A stretch of DNA of 64,000 nt. Origin: Moritella sp. (GTDB lineage: Bacteria; Pseudomonadota; Gammaproteobacteria; Enterobacterales; Moritellaceae). Shown here in pieces: positions 48,805-57,286 of the stretch. Within the stretch, counting starts at the first letter, position 1. Each line of letters opens with the position of its first letter. Location: positions 1-64,000 of the forward strand of contig NZ_JABSQR010000018.1 in the NCBI RefSeq assembly GCF_013215705.1. The letters are read 5' to 3'. The notes beneath the pieces were generated by a model. The model saw only the letters and a program-made list of their open reading frames with translations. It had not been told where the DNA came from and did no database searches. A program made the translations under genes and the position numbers.

Positions 48805-49471
48805 CTATTTCCGTTCAACTGCCGCTTACCGCGTTAGGATCGTATTAAATTTAAAGCAGATCAGTTATACCATTGTGCCCGTACATTTAATACGTAATGG
48901 CGGAGAGCAACACTCGGTAGAATATCTTAATGTTAATCCACAAGGTCTGGTACCAAGCCTTGATATCACAGCACCGAACTTTGATGTTGTAGATCCAGAG
49001 TCTAAACCGCAAATAATCACGCAGTCAGGCGCGATTATTGAATATCTAGAAGAAGCTTTCCCGCAACCGGCCTTATTGCCCATTAATTTAACCCAGCGCG
49101 CTTATATACGTACATTAACGCAAATCATTGCCTGCGATATGCATCCACTGAATAACTTACGGGTATTACATTATATCGAAGAGTCTTTCGACTGCGATGG
49201 ACCCGAAAAAATGACCTGGTATCACCATTGGCTGACCAGCGGTTTTGCAGCCATTGAAGCACAACTCACCAGCAAAGGCAGTACCCACTATTGTTACGAC
49301 GACCAACTGACCATCGCAGATGCCTATTTGATACCCCAAGTTTATAACGCGCTGCGGTTTAAACTTGATATGACCCCCTATCCTGCAATCAACCGTATCT
49401 ATCAACACTGTATTCAATTGCCTGCATTTAGCGACGCAGCGCCAGAACTGCAACCGGATGTAGACAAGTAG
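48791..49471 (+). CDS. maiA: Maleylacetoacetate isomerase (zeta-class GST)
   Basis: A 226-residue glutathione S-transferase fold enzyme isomerising maleylacetoacetate to fumarylacetoacetate with glutathione. The N-terminal MKLYSYFRSTAAYRVRIVLN carries the zeta-class SSxxxRVR-like signature with the Ser in the active-site region (variant SxCSxRVR), then QSGAIIEYLEEAFPQPALLP and ADAYLIPQVYNA. Translationally coupled to fahA. Last gene of the operon. Confidence 0.94.
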   Translation: MKLYSYFRSTAAYRVRIVLNLKQISYTIVPVHLIRNGGEQHSVEYLNVNPQGLVPSLDITAPNFDVVDPESKPQIITQSGAIIEYLEEAFPQPALLPINLTQRAYIRTLTQIIACDMHPLNNLRVLHYIEESFDCDGPEKMTWYHHWLTSGFAAIEAQLTSKGSTHYCYDDQLTIADAYLIPQVYNALRFKLDMTPYPAINRIYQHCIQLPAFSDAAPELQPDVDK

Positions 49472-49524
49472 GCTGACGCAGAGTCATCACTAAACTACTT
49501 ATGTAAATGACTAAATTACGTATA

Positions 49525-50436
49525 TTAATGAATACGTTTTCTTTCTTCATCAAGCCCTTGCCAAAACGCATAGACACCATCAAGCATTTCGTTACCACTG
49601 ACAATAAAGTGTTCTTCATCTACCTCATTATTAAAATAATAAGCCTCGAGTTCTTCCTGAGTATGGTTGGCATGATTAGCTTCGAGTTTGGCATGCCAAG
49701 TAAAAAAGGTCAGCGGTAATCCTTTCAAATCACGCGTTTGGCGATAATTATTAAATCCTGCGACCAGTTCATCCCAGAACCCTGCCGCCGCCCAGTTCTC
49801 AACGGCATAAGAGGCTGCCGTTGACGTGGCATAACTTGCCGAGCCATAAAGCCGCACTAATTCATCACAAAAGAACAAGGTCTTGGCAGAACCAAACTGG
49901 CGTCGTCCAATCTGATTAAAGCCGATCCCAAAATAATCAGCTAACTGACTTAACAGTTCAAAATGCGCGGCTTTAAAATGGAACGCGCCACCATCAATAC
50001 TGCCTTCTATATCACCAAAATCACGTTCCTCCGGGGTCAATTGCGTAGCACGGTTGCGCTTCGGATTTTTGTACACAACCCCAATTTCATTGGCTAAAAT
50101 TTCTTTCGAGGCACGCATCTCTTCAAGGGTTTCGGCATTCAGCATTTTTTCCAGCTGCGCGACGAGGAATTGATTGGAAAAAACCGAGAATTGCACGATC
50201 AACTGTTTAATCTGTGCATCATTGAGTGACGCATCGCAAAACCACTGGGTATAGGGATTAGCCGTGATCACCTTATGATTAAGTAATTCGTTATTGATAC
50301 GCGCTTGAAAGGCCAGAAAAGCTTGCGCCTTGTCTAAATCAAAATGGCCAGATTGAATCTCTTCAACCGTGTGGTAAGTGAGTTGTTCCAATCCATGGTC
50401 TTTACGGTATGCTTCGATGGCAGAATTATCTCTCAT
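49525..50436 (-). CDS. Haem-oxygenase-like diiron (HDO-type) protein
   Basis: About 303 residues, mostly helical. The C-terminal H248-xxx-E252-xx-H255 (WHAKLEANHANH) matches the HxxxD/ExxH ligands of HDO-superfamily diiron oxidases and oxygenases such as CADD; E117, H158 and E213 are plausible remaining ligands. A long insertion separates E117 and H158. GGGAGGAGG before ATG 50436 decides the start over an in-frame codon at 50469. It converges on the tyrosine operon. Substrate unknown; I infer an iron-dependent oxidase or lyase. Confidence 0.72.
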   Translation of the reverse strand: MRDNSAIEAYRKDHGLEQLTYHTVEEIQSGHFDLDKAQAFLAFQARINNELLNHKVITANPYTQWFCDASLNDAQIKQLIVQFSVFSNQFLVAQLEKMLNAETLEEMRASKEILANEIGVVYKNPKRNRATQLTPEERDFGDIEGSIDGGAFHFKAAHFELLSQLADYFGIGFNQIGRRQFGSAKTLFFCDELVRLYGSASYATSTAASYAVENWAAAGFWDELVAGFNNYRQTRDLKGLPLTFFTWHAKLEANHANHTQEELEAYYFNNEVDEEHFIVSGNEMLDGVYAFWQGLDEERKRIH

Positions 50437-50686
50437 ACGGATCCTCCTCCCAAATGTGCCGTACAGCAAGACGGATTAATTTAAGCCTCGCACATGAACA
50501 CGTCTCAGGAACACTAAAATGGTGATCGAGTATAGATTTTGTTTATACCCTAGTTGCTAATAGTTTAGTTGCTAATTTCCCTTGTGTCAGTCCAGCTGCG
50601 TTAGCTAGTTGTAATCACAAGCATAATTATTTTTAATACCAGAATGCAAACAACCGCGATGAAAAAGATAAATAAGGAAGTAGAAC

Positions 50687-50718
50687 GGGGGCGAAGCAGT
50701 CCATATTGCTTCGCCCCT
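50687..50718 (-). terminator. Hairpin after the DUF1127-like gene
   Basis: GGGGCGAAGCA (50688-50698) pairs with TGCTTCGCCCC (50707-50717), an 11-bp stem 5 bp past the stop of the minus-strand gene. The following TTCTACTTCC is only moderately T-rich. Confidence 0.65.
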
Positions 50719-50722
50719 ATCA

Positions 50723-50974
50723 TTACGTTGCTATTTTCAATCGGCAAGCGCGGCGTAGATGACGCACTCGACGTTTAGCGGTTACAGCACGTGGTTCTGA
50801 GCTACAAAGTGGACGACCATCGGCATTAAGTCCAATATCTTTTAACAGATACGCATTACCCAATGGGATCTCGCTGGTAGCACGACGAACTTTTGCTACC
50901 CACACCCGTTCTTCACGACGGATATCGGCACGAACAAAGAAAACAGCAAGGTGTAAATAAAGTGAATGACGCAT
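50723..50974 (-). CDS. Small Arg-rich DUF1127-like protein
   Basis: An 83-residue basic protein. The central AYLLKDIGLNADGRPL resembles the LLxDIGLxR core of DUF1127 proteins (small Arg-rich regulators of RNA binding or phosphate and carbon physiology in some alphaproteobacteria), and the C terminus RAVTAKRRVRHLRRACRL is highly cationic. Family assignment is tentative. A 39-codon frame precedes it on the same strand with a hairpin in between. Confidence 0.62.
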   Translation of the reverse strand: MRHSLYLHLAVFFVRADIRREERVWVAKVRRATSEIPLGNAYLLKDIGLNADGRPLCSSEPRAVTAKRRVRHLRRACRLKIAT

Positions 50975-51117
50975 AATAATTCTCCAGTATATAGTTTTGG
51001 TATATAAAAAACACTGGGAAAAATGGCGTGAAACGATTCGGCTATCGAGAGATATTAATGAGGTTATAACCCTATCAAGCTGCCATTTTTCCGCAGCCTT
51101 TAAGGGGTACGGATTAG

Positions 51118-51237
51118 TTAGTTATTGGTGCTAGGTTTTCGATCGGAACTGGTCAGGAAGGCGCGATGAACGGCCATCATGGGACAGGTATGATCAAAAG
51201 ATACACAAACAAGTTGAACAAAATTTAAGTGTTTCAT
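51118..51237 (-). CDS. 39-residue small ORF upstream of the DUF1127-like gene
   Basis: MKHLNFVQLVCVSFDHTCPM... ending in TSSDRKPSTNN, with a strong GGAGGT six bases before the ATG. No homologue recognised; the N terminus is mildly hydrophobic and contains two Cys. A hairpin with GCTGC/GCAGC (51079-51097) follows, so it could be a leader peptide or an independent small protein. Confidence 0.5.
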   Translation of the reverse strand: MKHLNFVQLVCVSFDHTCPMMAVHRAFLTSSDRKPSTNN

Positions 51238-51428
51238 GTGTACCTCCAGTTAACTAATTAATCCAAAAAACGATGTGAGATAAATGTTAAATCACATAAG
51301 GGAGTCTAAGCGAAATCACGTATTCTGCAACCGTAAATAAACGCTTAACAATAAAACAAAGTATTATGCTAACAAATTGTTTTATTGTGTCTTTTTACAA
51401 AATATCCAGCTGGTAAATCGCCACGACA

Positions 51429-52415
51429 TTATAACATCACCCTCGCCTTCTCAATACTTTCACATATGGTTTCCCTTACCCATTTATGTCCGGGTTCATC
51501 ATTATTACGTTCATGCCATAACAGCACATACACCAGTGAAGAAAAGTCTATCGGCAAAGGTAACTGCACCAAGTCATATAATTTCTGCGCTTGGGGCACA
51601 AAACTCGACGGTAAGGTCAATACCAGATCACTGTTCGCGCAAACACTAGCTGCACCGTAAAAGTCTGGTAACGTCGCGCAGATATGACGATGCTGTCCTG
51701 ATTCGGCTAATTGATAATCCAGCAACCACCAATCATTGCCTTCACACCGGACTTGCACATGTGACATCGCTAAATAAGTCTCTAAATCCCAAGGTTCAAC
51801 ATTATCATCCGTACTCTTATCCACATTCAGCGTCGCGAACACGGGATGATCACGACGCACTAGACACACCTGGTTATCAGTAAATAAGCGTTGATGGGCT
51901 ATGCCATCAGGCAAATTATTTAAACGAAAATCCGCCGTTGGATGTAATTCTCTGGCGGTAATACCAAAATCAATTTGCCCTTGTTGTAAGTCTAATAATG
52001 ATTTCTCATTCCAACCGTAAATTTCTAAATTAAGCTGAGGTGCTTGCGATAAGATCGGCCCGATATAATAAGGTAACGAAGTCTCGTACGCACTTTCTAA
52101 CATCGCAAACGAAAACTGCCGATGGCTGGTCGCGGGGGTAAAACTCGGCGGTAGACTTATCTGATATAAGCCCTGTAATAGGGTTGGTAGTTGGGCTTTT
52201 AATTGCAACGCATGGGCCGTAGGTTTCAGGCCATGAGCGGTACGCAAGAATAACGGATCACCCAAGGTATCCCGTAAACGATTAAGGCTTTTACTTAACG
52301 CCGATTGACTCAAATGCAAGCGATTCGCGGCACGGGTAACGCTTTCTTCTTCGAGTAATATTTGTAATATCACCAATAAATTAAGATCTATTTTGGCAAG
52401 GTTATCTAGATTCAT
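51429..52415 (-). CDS. LysR-family transcriptional regulator
   Basis: A 328-residue regulator. The N-terminal winged helix is KIDLNLLVILQILLEEESVTRAANRLHLSQSALSKSLNRLRDTLGDPLFLRTAHGLKPT (about 8-66); the C-terminal two-lobed effector domain begins near FSFAMLESAYETSLPYYIGPIL. AAGGAAT precedes the ATG. It is divergent from a Bcr/CflA-type drug exporter, the probable target. Confidence 0.88.
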   Translation of the reverse strand: MNLDNLAKIDLNLLVILQILLEEESVTRAANRLHLSQSALSKSLNRLRDTLGDPLFLRTAHGLKPTAHALQLKAQLPTLLQGLYQISLPPSFTPATSHRQFSFAMLESAYETSLPYYIGPILSQAPQLNLEIYGWNEKSLLDLQQGQIDFGITARELHPTADFRLNNLPDGIAHQRLFTDNQVCLVRRDHPVFATLNVDKSTDDNVEPWDLETYLAMSHVQVRCEGNDWWLLDYQLAESGQHRHICATLPDFYGAASVCANSDLVLTLPSSFVPQAQKLYDLVQLPLPIDFSSLVYVLLWHERNNDEPGHKWVRETICESIEKARVML

Positions 52416-52523
52416 AAGATATTCCTTAAAGGAAATTCAGTATTGAAATTATACCACTTCCATTCATATCATGCATTACGTAAACTGGCGCACATTAATC
52501 CATGCTTTTATTTGAGAATAACA

Positions 52524-53726
52524 ATGCGCCGAAATATATTACCTATTTTAATGGCCATGGTGGTGTTAAGCCCCCTCGCCATCGATATCTACCTGCCCTC
52601 AATGCCAACCATGGCAACCGAGTTTCAGGTGTCCTCAAGTGAAATGCAATCAACATTAGTATTGTTCTTATTTGCCATGGGTATTGGTCAGATATTCATT
52701 GGACCACTGGCAGACCGTTTTGGCCGTCGCCCTGTCGCGATTGGCGGTGTGATGCTGTATTGCTTGAGTAGTGTCCTTGCCGCTGGCGCGATTGAATTTC
52801 ACTGGTTACAAATAGCCCGAGTTCTTCAAGGTATAGCCGCGTGTGCGACATCTATCGTGGTATTTAGTGCCGTACGTGACAGCTTTGACTCTAAAAAAGG
52901 CGCGCATTATTACAGTTATCTAAACGGTGTTATTTGTGTGGTCCCAGCACTTGCCCCTACCCTAGGCGGCTTATTGGCGCTGCAATTTGGTTGGCGCTCT
53001 ACTTTTATTTTTATGATGCTATACGGCTTAATAATATTAGCGCTAATCATCAACAAACTGCCAGAAACACGACCAGAGAATACTGATACTTCCGGGCCAC
53101 TGTATCACTGGTCTCGCTTTAAACCGGTGTTACACGATGCGCACTTTATGTTTTACGCCATTGCTTGCATGGTCGGTATGGCTGCTATCTTGACCTATGT
53201 ATCCTATGCACCCGATTGGCTGATCCGTCACTTAGGCATCGCAGAATTAGAGTTCAGTGCTTTATTTGGCCTAAATGCCATCGTTAATATTGTCGCGTGT
53301 TTTGCTGCACCTTTAGTCATTAAACGCTTTGGCAATCGCCCAACGGTGATCATAGCCCTGCTGGCCTTGTTATCATCGGCAGCATTGCAATTGGCGGTAC
53401 AACAATGGGGACCAACAGCGGGAATGGCTGCGGCTTTTAGCTTTATGTTACCTATGATGTTGCTTTGTATTGGTTTTGCTTTATTGCTAGGGCCAGCCAC
53501 AAGCATGGCATTGGCCGCATTTGGCGAACGCGCGGGTACGGCTGCAGCAATGCTAGGTTGCATCCAAATGAGCGGTGCAGCATTGCTTGCCGGATTAATC
53601 CAACAAACTGATCTTACAGCCCCTTACGCGGTGATCGTATTGATGGGAGGTTTATCCTTGGTATTACTGGCGATAATGTTGACCCCGCGTCTCGATCATT
53701 GGCATCAAGAACAAACAACGCATTAA
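52524..53726 (+). CDS. Bcr/CflA-family MFS drug exporter
   Basis: About 400 residues with 12 TM helices. It has ILPILMAMVVLSPLAIDIYLPSMPTMATEF and the MFS motif A GPLADRFGRRPVAIGG (about 72-87), then WLQIARVLQGIAACATSIVVFSAVRD, the motif C/B region typical of the DHA1 Bcr/CflA subfamily (e.g. bicyclomycin, florfenicol export). The start is MRRNILP at 52524; upstream codons reach into the divergent LysR promoter. Its stop codon begins a hairpin repeat. Confidence 0.88.
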   Translation: MRRNILPILMAMVVLSPLAIDIYLPSMPTMATEFQVSSSEMQSTLVLFLFAMGIGQIFIGPLADRFGRRPVAIGGVMLYCLSSVLAAGAIEFHWLQIARVLQGIAACATSIVVFSAVRDSFDSKKGAHYYSYLNGVICVVPALAPTLGGLLALQFGWRSTFIFMMLYGLIILALIINKLPETRPENTDTSGPLYHWSRFKPVLHDAHFMFYAIACMVGMAAILTYVSYAPDWLIRHLGIAELEFSALFGLNAIVNIVACFAAPLVIKRFGNRPTVIIALLALLSSAALQLAVQQWGPTAGMAAAFSFMLPMMLLCIGFALLLGPATSMALAAFGERAGTAAAMLGCIQMSGAALLAGLIQQTDLTAPYAVIVLMGGLSLVLLAIMLTPRLDHWHQEQTTH

Positions 53727-53771
53727 ATGCCGCAATGAATGGGTTCGACTACACTGAAGAATCCGTTCATC
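53724..53771 (+). repeat. 48-bp hairpin repeat, copy 1
   Basis: Begins with the stop codon of the MFS gene. ATGAATGG (53735-53742) pairs with CCGTTCAT (53763-53770) around GGTTCGACTA. A second copy (55552-55600) is about 85% identical and lies at the stop of the DUF5692-like gene. It may be a REP-like element or a transcription-end structure. Confidence 0.8.
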
Positions 53772-53821
53772 TCTCTGCGCATACGAATACAGCGCTCACC
53801 AAGTATAAAAATTATTTAATT

Positions 53822-54442
53822 TTATTCAAGATAGTTCGCGATCCCGAGAGTCACAGTATCAACGTATATTTTTTTAAACTGTTCAGGTGTTCCTCCAGCA
53901 TCATTAGCAAAGCATAAACGCATAACAGCGCTAAATTGAATACTCATCAGTAAGATAAATTGTTTCAACTCCTGCGAATTTATCGGTGTAGCCACTTCCA
54001 CTACACGTTGATAAATCTTATCTGCCTTAATATAACTATCGAGCGTAGCAAGGTTGATCAGCTCTATATTAATCGCATCAAACCAAAGTTGGCGTAATGC
54101 CGATTCATTTTTATGTAATAAATAAATATCATCAAAATTATCATTTAAGACCTGAGCGAGGTCCTGGATAGAGTGGAGTTCCTGAATGTGCTTATCAATA
54201 ATAACATGGATCTTTGCCATGAAATGCTCGGCCAAAGACAGGATAATCGTCTCTTTATCTGAAAAATATTGGTAAATAGAGCTCGGCGAGGTATTCGCAC
54301 GCTTGGCGATATCATTAATTTTAAGATTAGCGATGCCATTCTCTTCAATCAAAGCTTTTACAGCCTCAAGAATAATCGCAACACGTTCTTTACTGCGATG
54401 TTGGCGTGGATTGCGACGGTTAGTGGCTTGTTTTAAATCCAT
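53822..54442 (-). CDS. TetR-family transcriptional regulator
   Basis: About 206 residues. The helix-turn-helix is RSKERVAIILEAVKALIEENGIANLKINDIAKRANTSPSSIYQYFSDKETII (about 16-67); the C-terminal all-helical domain resembles TetR_C of lipid- or drug-responsive members. The start is ATG 54442, not the TTG just upstream. It is divergent from the eight-helix DUF5692-like gene, its likely target. Flanked on both sides by the paired hairpin repeats. Confidence 0.85.
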   Translation of the reverse strand: MDLKQATNRRNPRQHRSKERVAIILEAVKALIEENGIANLKINDIAKRANTSPSSIYQYFSDKETIILSLAEHFMAKIHVIIDKHIQELHSIQDLAQVLNDNFDDIYLLHKNESALRQLWFDAINIELINLATLDSYIKADKIYQRVVEVATPINSQELKQFILLMSIQFSAVMRLCFANDAGGTPEQFKKIYVDTVTLGIANYLE

Positions 54443-54636
54443 CAAACTGAACTCTTATTAAAGTAAATGGGGATATGCTTGCAAGATTGTAACACATAAT
54501 ATTTCCACCATCATTTCGTGACGCCAGACACAAACGTAAACATGAATCATATTTATGTTTTGACTTAATATAGTAAAAACGAAAATAATGAATATGAAAC
54601 AAATTCATTATTTTATGTTTTTAAAGGAAGAAAAAT

Positions 54637-55554
54637 ATGTTTTTATTTGAATCAATCCCTTGGTACAGCGCAGTAGCTGGGGTTACAGTCACACTGGCAT
54701 TAATCCTACTAAACGAGATATCTAGACGCAGTAAACTGGCAGCAGGATTTTGCTTTTTGATCTTACCCATACTATTAACGATTTTTGTTTGGCCAACAAC
54801 AGCCGCAGAAGGTACAACTGTAGGTAGCTGGTTTGCCTGGGTTAAAGCCTACTCAGCATTAGCTGGTTGCCTTGGCTTCATGGCGTTACGTTACATTAAA
54901 GGCGCAGTAAACAATAAATACCTACTATTTTTTCCCGCTTTTATCTTAGGTTTTAATATTTTTGAAGCTGTCATACGTGAATTCCAAACATTCTCTTTTG
55001 AAGGGATGCATGATGGAATGATGATTATTGGCGGTGAGTGGAATATCCTCAATGGCATCGCCGGGATCCTGAATATTGTGACGATCTGTGGTTGGGCTGG
55101 TATCTACATTAGCAAAGACAAATACAAGGATATGGTTTGGCCAGATATGCTTTGGTTCTGGATCATAGCTTATGACTTATGGAATTTTGCTTATGTGTAT
55201 AACTGTGTACCCGATCATGCATTCTATGCTGGGTTATGCCTGCTACTATCTTGTACCATTCCAGCCTTTTTCATCAAAAAAGGCGCCTGGTTACAACATC
55301 GTGCGCACACATTAGGTTTCTGGATGATGTTTGTGATGACCTTTCCTGCATTTGTTGATACCACAATGTTTGCGGTTAAATCATCTCATAATACTGATGC
55401 TATGTGGCTTGTTAGCACCCTCAGTATTTTATTTAACATCGGGGTATTTGTGTATCAATTCCATAAGATCCGTACGCGTAAACTGCGTCCACTTAAAGAT
55501 GAATTACACACCGACTTAAAAGTTTATCAAGAAGTTGCGCAAACTCAACATTAA
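54637..55554 (+). CDS. DUF5692-like integral membrane protein
   Basis: A 305-residue protein with about eight hydrophobic segments, resembling the DUF5692 family (WFAWVKAYSALAGCLGFMALRYIKG, EWNILNGIAGILNI, LWNFAYVYNCVPDHAFYAG). AAAGGAAG precedes the ATG. Function unknown; the divergent TetR suggests inducible expression. Ends in copy 2 of the hairpin repeat. Confidence 0.75.
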   Translation: MFLFESIPWYSAVAGVTVTLALILLNEISRRSKLAAGFCFLILPILLTIFVWPTTAAEGTTVGSWFAWVKAYSALAGCLGFMALRYIKGAVNNKYLLFFPAFILGFNIFEAVIREFQTFSFEGMHDGMMIIGGEWNILNGIAGILNIVTICGWAGIYISKDKYKDMVWPDMLWFWIIAYDLWNFAYVYNCVPDHAFYAGLCLLLSCTIPAFFIKKGAWLQHRAHTLGFWMMFVMTFPAFVDTTMFAVKSSHNTDAMWLVSTLSILFNIGVFVYQFHKIRTRKLRPLKDELHTDLKVYQEVAQTQH

Positions 55555-55600
55555 ATACCGCAATGAACGGGTTCGACTAAACTAAAAGGATCCGTTCATC
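55552..55600 (+). repeat. 48-bp hairpin repeat, copy 2
   Basis: Begins with the stop codon of the DUF5692-like gene. ATGAACGG (55563-55570) and CCGTTCAT (55592-55599) form a perfect 8-bp stem. Matches copy 1 (53724-53771) across the whole length with one extra base in the loop. Confidence 0.8.
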
Positions 55601-55617
55601 ACTACATGGTCATTATA

Positions 55618-55863
55618 ATGCAGAATGAAAAACACCCTTTAACCCATGAATTTCCAGAACACGCCATCGACATCACTCAATTAAAAAGCGATGACCCCGT
55701 ATTTGCCGCCCTCGCCAAAGAATATCATAAACTCGATCATCATATTTACGGCCTCGAAGCCAGTGATATACCCACCACAGACAGTCACTTTAGCGAATTA
55801 AAAAGTCGCCGTGTCGCCTTAAAAGACCAGATTTATCAAAAACTAATTCAAGGTGATTTTTAA
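55618..55863 (+). CDS. YdcH-family (DUF465) small coiled-coil protein
   Basis: About 81 residues. HEFPEHAIDITQLKSDDPVFAALAKEYHKLDHHIYGLEA matches the DUF465/YdcH helical hairpin, ending with RRVALKDQIYQKL. Cytosolic, function unknown. The start is MQNEKHP (55618); four upstream in-frame codons have no support. It precedes a cobO gene. Confidence 0.85.
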   Translation: MQNEKHPLTHEFPEHAIDITQLKSDDPVFAALAKEYHKLDHHIYGLEASDIPTTDSHFSELKSRRVALKDQIYQKLIQGDF

Positions 55864-55935
55864 CTTATCTACTTCCATTTAATGATAAAAGCCTTACACT
55901 GAAGTTAACAGTTCAAGGCATGAAAGGAATGCACA

Positions 55936-56544
55936 ATGACGGAAGAAAATAGCCAAGATAAACACCAACAAAAGATGCAGAAGATCCAAAGCACTGTTGC
56001 TAAACGTGTTGATAAAGCCACGGAAGAACGTGGTATTTTGATCGTGATGACGGGCAATGGTAAAGGTAAAACCTGCGCTGGTTTTGGTAATATTATTCGT
56101 TGTATTGGCCATGGTTTTAATGCCGGTGTGGTGCAATTCATCAAAGGCACTTGGGAAGCCGGTGAAGTTAAATTTATCCAGCAAGTACGCCCTGATATGC
56201 CTTATCATGCCATGAAAACCGGCTTTACCTGGGATACCCAAGATAAAGCCGCAGATATCGCCGCCGCAGAAGCTGCATGGGTTCATGCTAAAGCGATGTT
56301 AGCTAATCCAGATCTTAAAATGGTGCTATTAGACGAACTGACTTACATGCTCAGTTACCAATATTTAGATCTAGAAGAAGTACTTAGTGCTATTCGCAAC
56401 CGCCCTGTCGATCAAACGGTTATCGTCACCGGCCGCAGCGCCCACAAAGAGTTAGTCGCAATCGCCGACACAGTGAGTGAAGTCAGAGAAGAAAAACACG
56501 CCTTTCGCTCAGGTATTAAAGCGCAAATAGGAATCGACTGGTAA
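55936..56544 (+). CDS. cobO: CobO/BtuR, corrinoid adenosyltransferase
   Basis: A 202-residue P-loop enzyme that transfers 5'-deoxyadenosyl from ATP to Co(I) corrinoids. It has ILIVMTGNGKGKTCAGFGNIIR (Walker-like loop, about 35-52), GVVQFIKGTWEAGE, MVLLDELTYML, and VIVTGRSAHKELVAIADTVSEV. E. coli BtuR is 196 aa. AAAGGAATG lies upstream of the ATG. Its stop overlaps the start of the next gene (TAATG); no cobalamin riboswitch is seen. Confidence 0.95.
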   Translation: MTEENSQDKHQQKMQKIQSTVAKRVDKATEERGILIVMTGNGKGKTCAGFGNIIRCIGHGFNAGVVQFIKGTWEAGEVKFIQQVRPDMPYHAMKTGFTWDTQDKAADIAAAEAAWVHAKAMLANPDLKMVLLDELTYMLSYQYLDLEEVLSAIRNRPVDQTVIVTGRSAHKELVAIADTVSEVREEKHAFRSGIKAQIGIDW

Positions 56545-57218
56545 TGGATGAACTATCACTACATGAAACCCGCGTATTAGGCGTGTTAATCGAAAAAGAA
56601 CACACCACACCAGATAATTACCCACTGTCGTTAAACTCATTAACCTCGGCCTGTAATCAAAAAAGCAGTCGTGAGCCAGTACTGTCATTAAGCCAAGACG
56701 ACGTACAAAACATTGTTGATGATTTAGTCAAAAAACGCTTAGTGGTGAATGACGAACATGGCGGTAAACGCAGCGCCAAAATCCGCCATCGTTTTGGTAA
56801 TACCGAGTTCAGTAAAATTCGTTTCAACCCGCAACAATTAGCGATTCTAACACTGCTATTTTTACGTGGGCCACAAACCCCAGGTGAACTAAGAACTCGC
56901 TCTGCACGTCAATGTCAGTTTAACGATGTGCACGAAGTTGAAACCGCATTAGACCAGCTGATTAACCATGAGTTATATCCATTTGTAGTGAAGTTGGCGC
57001 GTGTGCCAGGACAAAGTGCTTGTCGTTACGCCCACTTATTTAGTGGCCCGGTAACGTCTGAAGCTGTTGTGGCTGCAACCACAACAGCTAACTCAGCACT
57101 TAGCGCCGATGAAAACGCGGCATTAACTGTAAGAGTGGCTGGATTAGAGCAAGAGGTGGCAACGCTAACAGCACAATTAACTGAATTACAAGCAACCGTA
57201 GCGGCATTAACTGAATAA
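56544..57218 (+). CDS. yceH: YceH-family (DUF480) protein
   Basis: A 224-residue protein of two winged-helix domains: LSLHETRVLGVLIEKEHTTPDNYPLSLNSLTSACNQKSSREPV (about 3-45) and FNPQQLAILTLLFLRGPQTPGELRTRS, the signature of DUF480. The C-terminal 35 residues form a coiled coil (VAGLEQEVATLTAQLTELQATVAAL). Function unknown. One-base overlap with cobO implies co-translation. Followed by a strong terminator. Confidence 0.94.
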   Translation: MDELSLHETRVLGVLIEKEHTTPDNYPLSLNSLTSACNQKSSREPVLSLSQDDVQNIVDDLVKKRLVVNDEHGGKRSAKIRHRFGNTEFSKIRFNPQQLAILTLLFLRGPQTPGELRTRSARQCQFNDVHEVETALDQLINHELYPFVVKLARVPGQSACRYAHLFSGPVTSEAVVAATTTANSALSADENAALTVRVAGLEQEVATLTAQLTELQATVAALTE

Positions 57219-57235
57219 TCGTCTTAGTACTGAGA

Positions 57236-57266
57236 AGAGCGTCGTTAACTGCCGACGCTCTTTTTA
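57236..57266 (+). terminator. Terminator after yceH
   Basis: AGAGCGTCG (57236-57244) pairs with CGACGCTCT (57253-57261), then TTTTATG. A 9-bp stem with an 8-nt loop. Confidence 0.9.
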
Positions 57267-57286
57267 TGTCCTGCAAACAAACGCGA

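Noticed and set aside
53740-53771. tRNA remnant, suggested by GGTTCGA in the hairpin repeats
   Set aside because: No acceptor or anticodon stem can be built around it, and the flanking stem pairs differently from a T arm.
55864-55935. Cobalamin riboswitch upstream of cobO
   Set aside because: The gap is only 72 bp and lacks a B12-box or long structured leader.
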